Below, one piece after another: positions 42,808-51,838 of a DNA stretch of 64,000 nt. Each line of letters begins with the position of its first letter. The first letter of the stretch is position 1. A program made the position numbers and the translations under genes. A model generated the notes under the pieces. It ran no database searches and was not told the DNA's origin. It saw only the letters and a list, made by a program, of their open reading frames with translations. Origin of the DNA: Pseudomonadota bacterium. Lineage in GTDB: Bacteria; Pseudomonadota; Gammaproteobacteria; Pseudomonadales; Oleiphilaceae. The DNA lies in NCBI GenBank assembly GCA_002747395.1, contig PDPE01000041.1:1-64000 (forward strand), given 5' to 3'.

Positions 42808-42850
42808 AAAGGGACTATCATGTGACTCATAGTCACACGTTTGTCCCTTT
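42808..42850. promoter_or_regulatory. Nested 43-bp palindrome upstream of dcm
   Basis: Two 20-base arms (42808-42827 and 42831-42850) are inverted copies matching at 17 of 20 positions, around a three-base centre. The outer part is AAAGGGAC/GTCCCTTT, the inner part TGTGACT/AGTCACA. It ends 29 bases before the chosen dcm start. The site GGACAAA within one arm equals the half-site I recall for the M.SsoII operator, a methyltransferase that represses its own gene. Strong candidate for an operator. Confidence 0.75.
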
Positions 42851-42914
42851 CAGTCAACTTCATCAAAGGCCCGTGTTTGGAGGCGGCCTGTGCGGCCCCC
42901 TCACGATCGACACA

Positions 42915-45149
42915 TTACTCTCTGGCTTCTTTCAACAATCGGTTGAACGTTTCACTTGGCTGCATGACTTTATTCGCCAGGTCAACGTCAGGATGATAGT
43001 AGCCTCCCATCTCCACATGTCCCCCCTGCACAGAGGTCAACTCGGACAGGATTTTCTCTTCGTTTTCCGCCAGGCCTTTGGCCAGTTTCTCAAAACACGC
43101 CTTCAGCTCAGGGTCTTTGTCCTGGGCAGCCAACTCCTGCGCCCAATACATTGCCAGATAAAAGTGACTTCCCCTGTTATCGAGTTCACCGGATTTTCTG
43201 GATGGCGACTTGTCCATTTCGAGGAATTTGGCCGTTGCCCTATCCATGGTTTCAGACAGTATCAGCGCTTTATCATTGGCTTCTTTGGTGCCCATATCTT
43301 CAAGCGACACACCTATAGCCAGAAACTCTCCCAAGGAATCCCATCGAAGGTGATTTTCTTCAATAAACTGCTGGACATGCTTCGGTGCAGAACCCCCGGC
43401 CCCGGTTTCAAATAAACCGCCCCCGGCCATTAACGGAACAACGGACAACATTTTTGCGCTGGTGCCTAACTCCAAAATCGGAAACAGATCGGTAAGATAG
43501 TCGCGTAACACGTTGCCTGTCACGGAAATGGTGTCTTTTTTCCGGATCAGGCGCTCCATGGTCAAACGAATCGCCCGGTCTGGTGACATAATGCGAATAT
43601 CGAGCCCTTCGGTATCGTGATCCTTAAGGTATTGCTGCACCTTTTTAATCATGTTCCGATCATGCCCGCGCTCTTCGTCCAGCCAGAACACTGCGGGCAT
43701 ACCACTGGCACGGGCGCGGTTAACGGCAAGCTTCACCCAGTCACGTATTGGCTCGTCCCTGGTTTGACACATGCGCCAAATATCGCCCTTTTCCACATCG
43801 TGCTCGGTCAAAACAGCACCTTCGGTATTGACGACACGAACAACACCGTCACCCTCCAGTTCAAAGGTTTTATCATGAGAACCATATTCTTCCGCCTGCT
43901 GGGCCATCAGCCCGACATTGGGAACCGTACCCATGGTAGTAGGATCAAACGCATCGTGATGTTTACAGAAATTGATCACTTCCTGGTAGATGGTGGCATA
44001 GGTGCTTTCCGGAATTACCGCCTTGGTATCCTTGAGTTTGCCATCAGCTCCCCACATCTTGCCACCCAGACGAATCATTGCGGGCATTGATGCGTCAACA
44101 ATCACATCGCTGGGCACATGAAGGTTGGAGATCCCCCGGTCTGAATCTACCATCGCCATTTCAGGGCGGTGCTCATAACAACGGCGAATGTCCTTTTCTA
44201 TTTCGGATCGCCTGGAAAAAGGCAGGCTTTCGATTTTTTGATACACATTGCTGAGCCCGTTTTTCGGGTTCACCCCCAGCCTGTTAAAAGTGTCTGCATG
44301 TTTTTCAAAAACCTCTTTGAAAAACACCGTCACTGCGTGGCCAAACACAATCGGGTGGGACACCTTCATCATGGTTGCTTTCACATGCAATGAAAACAAC
44401 AGGTTCGCTCGCCGCGCTCCATCAATTTCTTCTTCATAAAACTCGCGTAACGCCTTGACGCTCATACACATGGAATCAATGACTTCACCTTCCAGAACCG
44501 GGATACTTTCTTTCAGGACAGTAGTGCTGCCGTCTTTATCCACATATTCAACACGCAAGGTGTCGGCTTTATCCATAATCAGGGATTGTTCGCTATGATA
44601 GAAGTCACCATGGCGCATATGGGCAACGTGAGTGCGTGAGGCCTGGCTCCATTTACCCATCGAATGAGGATGATTGCGTGCGTACTGCTTGACCGAGGCT
44701 GGCGCCCTTCTGTCCGAGTTTCCCTGACGCAGAATCGGGTTTACGGCACTGCCAAGCACTTTGGAATAACGCTTTTTAATCTTTTCCTGTTCTTCGTTCT
44801 CGGGCTCTTCAGGATAGCCGGGTATATCATAGCCCTGGCCCTGCAACTCTTTAATTGCCGCTTTCAGCTGAGGAACAGACGCACTGATATTGGGCAGTTT
44901 GATAATATTGGCATAGGGCTGCAGCGTGAGTTCGCCAAGTTCGGCCAGGGCGTCCGGTACTTTTTGGTCGTCCCTCAGGTTATCGGGGAAGGCAGCGAGG
45001 ATTCTTGCGGCCAGAGAGATATCACTGGTCTCTACCTCTATTCCGGCTGCAGAGGTGAAGGTTTGCAGAATAGGCAGCAAAGAACAGGTAGCGAGTGCAG
45101 GCGCTTCATCAGTTTTGGTATAGATTATTTTAGATTTTTGCTCTGTCAT
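42915..45149 (-). CDS. icd: Monomeric NADP isocitrate dehydrogenase
   Basis: A 744-residue enzyme of the monomeric IDH type, which oxidises isocitrate to 2-oxoglutarate and CO2 with NADP. Start [21 protein letters not shown] and [24 protein letters not shown] are typical, as are [19 protein letters not shown] and [15 protein letters not shown]. Length is normal for this family and differs from the homodimeric type. GGGGAA precedes the ATG. Confidence 0.97.
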   Translation of the reverse strand: MTEQKSKIIYTKTDEAPALATCSLLPILQTFTSAAGIEVETSDISLAARILAAFPDNLRDDQKVPDALAELGELTLQPYANIIKLPNISASVPQLKAAIKELQGQGYDIPGYPEEPENEEQEKIKKRYSKVLGSAVNPILRQGNSDRRAPASVKQYARNHPHSMGKWSQASRTHVAHMRHGDFYHSEQSLIMDKADTLRVEYVDKDGSTTVLKESIPVLEGEVIDSMCMSVKALREFYEEEIDGARRANLLFSLHVKATMMKVSHPIVFGHAVTVFFKEVFEKHADTFNRLGVNPKNGLSNVYQKIESLPFSRRSEIEKDIRRCYEHRPEMAMVDSDRGISNLHVPSDVIVDASMPAMIRLGGKMWGADGKLKDTKAVIPESTYATIYQEVINFCKHHDAFDPTTMGTVPNVGLMAQQAEEYGSHDKTFELEGDGVVRVVNTEGAVLTEHDVEKGDIWRMCQTRDEPIRDWVKLAVNRARASGMPAVFWLDEERGHDRNMIKKVQQYLKDHDTEGLDIRIMSPDRAIRLTMERLIRKKDTISVTGNVLRDYLTDLFPILELGTSAKMLSVVPLMAGGGLFETGAGGSAPKHVQQFIEENHLRWDSLGEFLAIGVSLEDMGTKEANDKALILSETMDRATAKFLEMDKSPSRKSGELDNRGSHFYLAMYWAQELAAQDKDPELKACFEKLAKGLAENEEKILSELTSVQGGHVEMGGYYHPDVDLANKVMQPSETFNRLLKEARE

Positions 45150-45250
45150 ACTTTCCCCTAATTTATTAACAACCAGACCCTTATGAGGCTTTCTAGCATA
45201 GTTTGAAATTCCCTGTCACTCAATAAAACATTAGTCTAGTCAAAGCACGC

Positions 45251-45736
45251 TCAAGACAAAAGCTGCCTTATATCTTTCTCAATTTCCTTCGGCTCGACAT
45301 TCGGGGCGTAACGCTTTTTCACATTACCGTCCTGATCAACCAGAAACTTGGTGAAATTCCACTTTACCGCTTCGCTGCCCATCAACCCTGTTGCCGCCTT
45401 TTTCAGGTGCCGGTACAAGGGGTGCGTGTTATCTCCGTTGACTTCAATCTTCGCGAACATGGGAAACGTGACCCCATAGTTCAGGGAACAAAACTCACCG
45501 ATTTCACTATTGCTGCCAGGATCCTGATTCAGGAACTGATTACAGGGAAAGCCCAAAATAACCAGCCCCTGATCCTTCCATGCCTCATAAAGAGCTTCAA
45601 GCCCCTTGAACTGTGGAGTAAAACCACATTTGCTGGCTGTATTCACAATCAACAACACCTTGCCTTTATATTCCGACAGACTGATGTTGTTACCATTGAT
45701 TTTTTCAACATTGAAATTAAAAATTTCACTACTCAT
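45251..45736 (-). CDS. Glutathione peroxidase (Cys type)
   Basis: A 161-residue glutathione peroxidase-family enzyme, reducing peroxides with thiols. The active Cys is in [11 protein letters not shown] (Cys37), with Gln in LGFPCNQFL and Trp/Asn in KWNFTKFLV. Cysteine replaces selenocysteine, usual in bacteria. AGGGAG lies before the ATG. Divergent from alaA. Confidence 0.94.
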   Translation of the reverse strand: MSSEIFNFNVEKINGNNISLSEYKGKVLLIVNTASKCGFTPQFKGLEALYEAWKDQGLVILGFPCNQFLNQDPGSNSEIGEFCSLNYGVTFPMFAKIEVNGDNTHPLYRHLKKAATGLMGSEAVKWNFTKFLVDQDGNVKKRYAPNVEPKEIEKDIRQLLS

Positions 45737-45992
45737 TATTCACTCCCTGACGATTACCTGCTTGCAGGCCTCAGATTCAAGCTCTTGTATGGAGGCCTCC
45801 TGACTAAGGGCCGGTTGCTCAAAAACAGCTATTAAAACATACAATTACATTGTGCACATTATTATTGACGCTGCTACCCGAAAATTGGCGTGATTCATAC
45901 ATTGCAACCCCGTTGAAAAGCGACTAAATTAAGCCCATTAAACCTGTAGCAAGCTGTTAGCCTCGCGGGGGCGGCCTTTTCGAGAATTTTCT

Positions 45993-47207
45993 ATGCGTGT
46001 ACTAAAAAAATCAGTCAAACTCAGCAATGTCGGTTACGAAATAAGAGGAGGGGCACTAAAAGAAGCCCGTCGTCTGGAAGAAGAAGGTCAAAGAGTACTC
46101 AAGCTGAACATTGGCAACCCCGCACCCTTTGGTTTTGATGTACCGCAGGAAATCCAGCAGGATGTCATTCACAACTTGCCCCAGGCTCAGGGCTATGTCG
46201 ATTCAAAGGGTATTTTCGCTGCACGCAAGGCGATCATGCAAAGCTGCCAGCAAAGGCACATTGCCAATGTTGAAATTGAAGATATTTATATAGGCAATGG
46301 TGTCAGTGAACTGATAGTCATGGCCATGCAAGGGCTTCTGAACTCTGGCGATGAAGTGCTCATCCCCTCCCCGGACTACCCCTTGTGGACGGCAGCCGTA
46401 TCACTCTCCAGCGGCACTCCCGTTCATTATCGCTGCGATGAACAATCAGACTGGTTTCCTGACATCGATGATATAAAAAACAAAATTACCGACAAAACCA
46501 AGGCAATCGTGGTCATCAATCCGAACAACCCGACAGGGGCTGTCTATTCAAGGGAATTGTTATTGCAAATCGTAGAGCTGGCAAGGCAGCATGACCTGCT
46601 TGTTCTGGCCGATGAGATTTACGACAAAATACTCTACGATGGCGCAGAGCATATCCCCCTCGCCTCCCTTGCTGAGGACATACTGTTTTTTACCTTTAAC
46701 GGGTTGTCCAAGTCCTACAGGGCAGCCGGGTATCGCTCCGGCTGGATGATTGTCAGTGGCAACAAGTTTTATTCCACCGACCTGATTGAAGGAATAGACA
46801 TGCTCGCATCCATGCGATTGTGTTCAAACGTGCCTTCACAGTATGCCATCCAGACCGCGCTGGGCGGATACCAGAGTATTGACGACCTGGTCACCGAGGG
46901 CGGCAAACTGAAGGAGCAAAGAGACCTTGCCTGGCAAATGCTTACGGACATTCCCGGCATCAGTTGCGTCAAACCCAAAGGGGCGCTTTACCTGTTTCCG
47001 AAACTGGACCCCGAACGCTATCCGATCAGCGACGATGAAAAGCTGGTCTATGACTTGCTTATCCAGGAAAAAATTCTTCTCGTTCAGGGGGGCGCTTTTA
47101 ACCTGGGAGACAGCCAGCACTTGCGTGTAGCGTTTTTACCCAGGGTTGACGTCCTTGAAGATGCCATTGGCAGGCTTGGTCATTTCCTGGAAAAGTACAA
47201 ACAGTAA
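45993..47207 (+). CDS. alaA: AlaA-like alanine/pyruvate aminotransferase
   Basis: A 404-residue class I aminotransferase of the AlaA type (pyruvate-glutamate transfer). NIGNPAPFGFD, VINPNNPTGAVYS, ADEIYDKI and the PLP lysine in FNGLSKSYRAAGYRSGW are present. The start MRVLKKSVKLSNVGYEIRG is typical of AlaA. The next gene begins three bases after its stop. Confidence 0.93.
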   Translation: MRVLKKSVKLSNVGYEIRGGALKEARRLEEEGQRVLKLNIGNPAPFGFDVPQEIQQDVIHNLPQAQGYVDSKGIFAARKAIMQSCQQRHIANVEIEDIYIGNGVSELIVMAMQGLLNSGDEVLIPSPDYPLWTAAVSLSSGTPVHYRCDEQSDWFPDIDDIKNKITDKTKAIVVINPNNPTGAVYSRELLLQIVELARQHDLLVLADEIYDKILYDGAEHIPLASLAEDILFFTFNGLSKSYRAAGYRSGWMIVSGNKFYSTDLIEGIDMLASMRLCSNVPSQYAIQTALGGYQSIDDLVTEGGKLKEQRDLAWQMLTDIPGISCVKPKGALYLFPKLDPERYPISDDEKLVYDLLIQEKILLVQGGAFNLGDSQHLRVAFLPRVDVLEDAIGRLGHFLEKYKQ

Positions 47208-47209
47208 CC

Positions 47210-47692
47210 GTGGCAGATATCCATATCGAAGATTTCTGCAAAGACATCGCGAAGATTCTTCTGCAGTTGTTCAATAGCTTTCCCAGACCATCCAACGTCT
47301 ATGTGGCAGATATAGCCGGTGACGACAACCCGGACGAGTTCGGGCTGCACAGCGAGCGACATCTGGCCTGTTTCGGTGCGATGGTCTGGCTGGCAGACGA
47401 GGGCTATATTCGATATGTCGACACAATCAGGCAGGAAGGTATAGACCAGGCCGTATTGACGCATCGAACACTGTGTTTGCTATCCAGGGTATGCTCGGAC
47501 AGGCACCTGCTGAATGACAATGAGTATCTCGAACCAGCCAGTCCCACGGAAAGCGAACAGGACATCTCCCTGCCTGCGGAAACCATCCTGGACAGGAAAA
47601 CTCACATCAACATCATTCGAGCCGCACTCGCAAGCGGCTCATCGACCCGCATATACCGGGTAATACAACGGTTGGTTATTCAGGCTTGCTGA
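47210..47692 (+). CDS. Unknown protein coupled to alaA
   Basis: A 160-residue protein starting with GTG three bases after the alaA stop. It begins IEDFCKDIAKILLQLFNSFPRP and has FGLHSERHLACFGAMVWLADEGYIRYVD, with a helix-turn-helix-like feel (winged-helix pattern of AMVWLADEGYI). I do not recognise the family. The tight spacing suggests a functional or translational link with alaA. No signal peptide or membrane helix. Confidence 0.8.
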   Translation: MADIHIEDFCKDIAKILLQLFNSFPRPSNVYVADIAGDDNPDEFGLHSERHLACFGAMVWLADEGYIRYVDTIRQEGIDQAVLTHRTLCLLSRVCSDRHLLNDNEYLEPASPTESEQDISLPAETILDRKTHINIIRAALASGSSTRIYRVIQRLVIQAC

Positions 47693-47737
47693 TCATTGTA
47701 ATTGCTACTCGGAAGCAGATTCTTGCCTGGCCGATTC

Positions 47738-48403
47738 CTACCAGGGCAACAACTCGCCATTGGAATGCCAGAAACTGCCACTGGTTTCAAGTGTCAACTC
47801 CGCAATACGCCGGGCGATCCTCTCCGCCGCCTGGTCAGGCGTAATATCCCCCTGCCCGCCAATCATTTCCGTTCCCACCAGACCGGGATGAACAATGGCA
47901 ACCGCCACCCCGGAGGAACACAAATCCCGGGCCATGGATACAGCGGCAATGTTAAGCGCGGCCTTGGACATACGGTAACCGTAACGACCACCACTGGTAT
48001 TATCTGTGATCGAGCCCATGCGACTGGTGATCATCGCCACTTTGGCGCCTGAACCCAGGTTATCCCTGAGGGCTTCAACGGCGCGAATCGGGCCGAGACT
48101 GTTGACTTCAAACTGTTCACGAATGGTTGAAAAATTGATCTGGCCCAATACTTCATCGCGCAGAATACCGGCATTATTGATCAGCAGATCCACACTGACA
48201 CCGGACAATGCCTTCCTGATGTTATCAACAACGGCATCCTCCGCCATATTCACCCCTTCCACCACTTTGGCGCCACTGGCAACGAGTTCTGGCGAACTGT
48301 GGCGACACAAGGCATAAACAGTGCAACCATTGGCAAGATAGTGCCTGGTCAGCGACAGGCCTATACCACGATTGGCTCCGGTGATTACGACAGTCTGGCT
48401 CAT
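47738..48403 (-). CDS. Short-chain dehydrogenase/reductase
   Basis: A 221-residue SDR from the ATG at 48403: VVITGANRGIG (NADP site), INNAG, TSRMGS with the catalytic Ser, and YRMSK with the catalytic Tyr and Lys. Length and motifs are those of C-factor/CsgA-like SDRs, but the substrate is unknown. Convergent with the alaA pair. Preceded by a repeat-rich gap. Confidence 0.92.
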   Translation of the reverse strand: MSQTVVITGANRGIGLSLTRHYLANGCTVYALCRHSSPELVASGAKVVEGVNMAEDAVVDNIRKALSGVSVDLLINNAGILRDEVLGQINFSTIREQFEVNSLGPIRAVEALRDNLGSGAKVAMITSRMGSITDNTSGGRYGYRMSKAALNIAAVSMARDLCSSGVAVAIVHPGLVGTEMIGGQGDITPDQAAERIARRIAELTLETSGSFWHSNGELLPW

Positions 48404-48426
48404 AAAAACTTGCTCCCGTTTTAAAC

Positions 48427-48466
48427 AGATAAATAAAATCAAATAAAGATAAATAAAGTTAAATAA
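48427..48466. repeat. 20-bp imperfect tandem duplication upstream of SDR
   Basis: AGATAAATAAAATCAAATAA is followed by AGATAAATAAAGTTAAATAA, two mismatches. The AT-rich array lies 24 bases upstream of the SDR start. Confidence 0.75.
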
Positions 48467-48498
48467 CCGTGCCTGAAAGTGCGCAATAGCGATCAGAT

Positions 48499-48532
48499 GC
48501 GCATAGCAATTAAACGCGCATAGTAACTAAAC
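48499..48532. repeat. 17-bp imperfect tandem duplication
   Basis: GCGCATAGCAATTAAAC is followed by GCGCATAGTAACTAAAC, two mismatches, with a decayed partial copy before them. Same gap as the 20-base repeat but a different unit. Confidence 0.75.
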
Positions 48533-48591
48533 ACGCACAACGGCAAAGAAAGGCGTGCGGCCATGCTAACACCAATTACGGGCCCGGTAAA

Positions 48592-49746
48592 TCAACCACC
48601 CTGTGAATCAGGCTCATCCGGAAAATCATTTCCCAGCCGGTAAATCACATGATCTTCGTAACCGGTACAGACAGGAATCAGCCCTGACAACTGGCGGTCA
48701 AACTCAATATCACCGGTATCGAGCAGCAATGGCCTGCCGTTTAATGATTTGATCTTGGTTTTGGTTGCGATAACTATCGTGTTATCACGTCCAATTTTTT
48801 GGAGTATTCGCCTGGAAAGTTGCTGGTTGCCTCTGCCAAACAGGTACCCCTGAGCACCGGTAAAGGTTACGATCAGTTTGACCGGATTGTTCTGATCCAG
48901 CAACGCAAACAATGCTGGTTCGTCAACATCTTTCGCAACAATCTGCTCATCACGATAGATGTCTACCCCCAGTAATGTACCTGGCTCATCGGACAGTTTT
49001 TGTTTTACTGCCTGCGTCGTCGACCCCGCACCGATCACATAAAGACAATCGGGCACCAGGTTGTCGTATAGGTATGAAGCGATTTCATCCAGTACAATCG
49101 ACTCTTTTTCTGTTCCGCCACACTTCACATTTTGCAGGTAGCGGCCCTCCTGAGGAGTCAGCATTTCGCCGTAGTAGCGCGATTGAACCTGACCTGAGCG
49201 GAGCAGTGATTCGTCCAGATCACGTACTTCACCCTGCCTGCCGGAAACAACTTCACCCCTGATCAGCATAATCACCACACGGGCAGCGGCAACCGGGTTA
49301 ATGGCAAATACACCCGAGTGCATTTTTACGCCCGAGGGCAACCCCACCACCAGGGTAGAATCTCCAACCGCATCGAAAACATCACGGGCAGTCCCATCCC
49401 CTCCGGCAAAAACCAGCAAGTCCACTCCTTGCGCCTTCAATGACAATGCCGCTTTTTTGGTATCACCCGCGGTCGTCGGGCAATGGTTCACCGGTACCAC
49501 GGTGGCCGGTTGCCAGGCATTTTCACGACAGACCCGCTCGCCCATTTCCCCCTGACAGGTAAGCAGGGTTATCTGGTGGCGAAAGGCATCCAGCTCCGCC
49601 AGAAACGTCGCCACACGCTCGGTAACGGCAGACCGGAATCCCCGCGCCCTTGCGATAGTCGCGGCATCGCCATCACTGCCCTTGAGCGCGGCCTTGCCGC
49701 CTATACCGGCTATCGGATTAACAATCAATCCCACAGATAATTTCAT
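48592..49746 (-). CDS. ATP-NAD kinase-like protein (COG3199 type)
   Basis: A 384-residue protein of the NAD-kinase/diacylglycerol-kinase superfamily. VGLIVNPIAGIGG begins the Rossmann part and VFAGGDGTARDV holds the GGDGT signature (about 112-120). The C-terminal half includes VIGAGSTTQAVKQ and FTGAQGYLFGRGNQQLS, typical of this branch. True NAD kinase (NadK) is a smaller, distinct protein; the substrate here is not proven. It follows a PilZ gene in the same direction with a 63-base gap. Confidence 0.82.
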   Translation of the reverse strand: MKLSVGLIVNPIAGIGGKAALKGSDGDAATIARARGFRSAVTERVATFLAELDAFRHQITLLTCQGEMGERVCRENAWQPATVVPVNHCPTTAGDTKKAALSLKAQGVDLLVFAGGDGTARDVFDAVGDSTLVVGLPSGVKMHSGVFAINPVAAARVVIMLIRGEVVSGRQGEVRDLDESLLRSGQVQSRYYGEMLTPQEGRYLQNVKCGGTEKESIVLDEIASYLYDNLVPDCLYVIGAGSTTQAVKQKLSDEPGTLLGVDIYRDEQIVAKDVDEPALFALLDQNNPVKLIVTFTGAQGYLFGRGNQQLSRRILQKIGRDNTIVIATKTKIKSLNGRPLLLDTGDIEFDRQLSGLIPVCTGYEDHVIYRLGNDFPDEPDSQGG

Positions 49747-49809
49747 TGAATCAAGCCCGCACGGTTGGCATGGTGAACGGAGTCCGAATCGAAATGGTGA
49801 CGGGAGCCT

Positions 49810-50526
49810 TTAATGATCATTCTCCAACTCGTAGAGGAAACCGGAGAGAGTCAGGTGGTCATCATCAGACAGGTTTTCAAGTTCAACACCATAGAGGTAT
49901 TTTGCTCCGGGGCCCCTGTCGACCACCAACCGGTTTCGTATTGCACAGGGCAGCTCAATTTTTTTGCGTATGTCCGAAATATCAATATCCAGTTTCAGAA
50001 TCAACTCATGTCCCTTGTGACCCAAATCCTGATCTGTAAGAAGGCCGGCCCCTCTGGTGCTCAAATCCTGAATAACAGCGGTTTTCGGCCAGTCGCCTAT
50101 GCCTATATCAAACTCGGTGTCAACCAGAACAGGCAAATTCACATGCACCCTCGCCGTTTTTCTGACTTCCACCGCAACCATGTCCCTTGGGTATTCCAAA
50201 TGATAGTAAAAATAGGGCTGGCGGCTTTTATAAATAACACGAGTAGTGAATGCATAGGCCTGTTTGCGAACAAAACCCCGGACTGTCAACTGGACATCCT
50301 GTTCCAGTGCGACATCCTTGCCCTCTTTTGTCGGCGATGTAATCACCACACTGTGCCCTGCCAGATACCCGATCAGCCTTGCATTGAGCTTTCGCTTCGG
50401 GGAGATGGTTTCGATAACAAGCGCATCGCCGATAGCCAGCCCCAGGCCCTCAACAGAGATTCCCGGCTCATCATCGCGACGTTGAGGCTGGTTGTTTTCC
50501 CGGCTTCCAGTTGGCCTGGCTCTCAA
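49810..50526 (-). CDS. YcgR-like PilZ protein
   Basis: A 238-residue protein. Residues 25-115 form a PilZN/YcgR-like barrel (GLAIGDALVIETISPKRKLNARLIGYLAGHSVVI), and 120-230 a PilZ domain with RKTARVHVNLPV and DLSTRGAGLL, the c-di-GMP motifs. This is the layout of flagellar brake proteins (YcgR). The start is a TTG with AAGG eight bases upstream, five bases after the pdxB stop. It may slow motility or affect surface organs when c-di-GMP is high. Confidence 0.88.
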   Translation of the reverse strand: MRARPTGSRENNQPQRRDDEPGISVEGLGLAIGDALVIETISPKRKLNARLIGYLAGHSVVITSPTKEGKDVALEQDVQLTVRGFVRKQAYAFTTRVIYKSRQPYFYYHLEYPRDMVAVEVRKTARVHVNLPVLVDTEFDIGIGDWPKTAVIQDLSTRGAGLLTDQDLGHKGHELILKLDIDISDIRKKIELPCAIRNRLVVDRGPGAKYLYGVELENLSDDDHLTLSGFLYELENDH

Positions 50527-50531
50527 TTGAT

Positions 50532-51707
50532 TTACCTTTCAGTTGTCGGGGCAGCAAGTGTAAAACCCAGCGCCTTGAGCTTGTCAGCCAACTGCCCGTG
50601 CCTGTTTTTTAACCTGATGTTAACGCTGCCAAACTCTCTGCGTACCGGATAGTCTTTTCTCAAGCGGTCAAAATAATCGGCAAACCCGTCGGGAGACAGG
50701 TGCAACCCGCTTCTGGTTCTACAATCATCCATTCGAACATCATAAACGGCTCTGATGGCCGTGGCGACTGCCTGGTCAGCATCGGCCTGCTGGCCAAACC
50801 CGAGTTCTGTCAGTGGTGGCTCCGGCAGGAACCCGGATGCCTTTTCACGACACTGTAATCCAAGGTATTGGCATACCTCCCGATACACCATTTCGGTTCC
50901 CTTTGCCTTGCCATCAAGGCTGTAACCTGCGATGTGCGGGGTGCCAATGGCCACTTTCCCAAGCAGACCGGTGTCGATGCGGGGTTCATTTTCCCATACA
51001 TCCAGCACCACCCTGAAACCGGGATGTTTTTCAAGCTTGCTCAACAACGCCCGATTATCAACGACACCTCCACGGGAAGAATTGATTAACACCTGATCTT
51101 CAGATAATTGGTTCAACACAGTGGAGTCAATCAAATGCTGTGTTGCAAATGCTCCACTTTTCGTTAAAGGAACATGCAGGGTGATAATATCTGCTTTCAA
51201 TACCTCATCCAGAGACACCAACCCCGCAACACCCTGTCTGGCCAGCGGGGGGTCATTCATTAACACCCTGACTCCGAGCTTCTTCAGCTTTCTGGCCAGG
51301 CGCCCGCCAATCTGGCCACAACCTATGATGCCTACCGATTTATCTTCAAGACGGGCCTGCTCCATCTCCACCAACAAAACCAGGCTGCTTATCACATACT
51401 CAACCACTGAAATCGCGTTGCATCCCGGTGCATTCACATAGGTAATGCCCTGTTCGTCCAGATAATCAGTGTCAATATGATCCAGACCGATTGTCGTGGT
51501 ACCCACAAAGCGTACCCTGGCACCCTTTAGTAACACCGGGTCAACCCGGGTGACAGACCTGACCAGCAGAATATCCGCATCTTTGACCTGAGCCGGGCCC
51601 AGCGACCGGCCAGGGAATGTGTGAACATCACCAATAGATGAAAAAAAATCGCCCAGCAAGGGGATGTTTTCATCAGCCACTATTTTTATTCGTCTGCCAT
51701 CTGTCAA
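50532..51707 (-). CDS. pdxB: Erythronate-4-phosphate dehydrogenase
   Basis: A 391-residue D-2-hydroxyacid dehydrogenase of the PdxB type, second step of pyridoxal phosphate synthesis. KIVADENIPLLGDFF (start), VGIIGCGQIGGRLARKL (NAD site), and RGGVVDNRALL are present, with a PdxB dimerisation C-terminus. The start is probably a TTG with an upstream purine run. A 14-base tandem array lies before it. Confidence 0.95.
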   Translation of the reverse strand: MTDGRRIKIVADENIPLLGDFFSSIGDVHTFPGRSLGPAQVKDADILLVRSVTRVDPVLLKGARVRFVGTTTIGLDHIDTDYLDEQGITYVNAPGCNAISVVEYVISSLVLLVEMEQARLEDKSVGIIGCGQIGGRLARKLKKLGVRVLMNDPPLARQGVAGLVSLDEVLKADIITLHVPLTKSGAFATQHLIDSTVLNQLSEDQVLINSSRGGVVDNRALLSKLEKHPGFRVVLDVWENEPRIDTGLLGKVAIGTPHIAGYSLDGKAKGTEMVYREVCQYLGLQCREKASGFLPEPPLTELGFGQQADADQAVATAIRAVYDVRMDDCRTRSGLHLSPDGFADYFDRLRKDYPVRREFGSVNIRLKNRHGQLADKLKALGFTLAAPTTER

Positions 51708-51738
51708 TTTTTTACTCTTTCCCGGTTTTCTTTCCGCT

Positions 51739-51794
51739 CTTTATCAGTAAACCTTTATCAGTAAACCTTTGTCAGTGAATCTTTATCAATGAAT
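51739..51794. repeat. 14-bp tandem array, four copies, upstream of pdxB
   Basis: CTTTATCAGTAAAC occurs as two exact copies, then two diverged copies (CTTTGTCAGTGAAT, CTTTATCAATGAAT). It fills most of the rhlB-pdxB gap. Confidence 0.85.
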
Positions 51795-51838
51795 CCGTTT
51801 CTCGTTTGCTGCCCGGTTCTGTTTGCAGCCAGACCCGG

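Noticed and set aside
41273..42914. A vsr endonuclease or restriction enzyme next to dcm
   Set aside because: Flanking genes are PilZ and icd; the short gaps hold no such gene.
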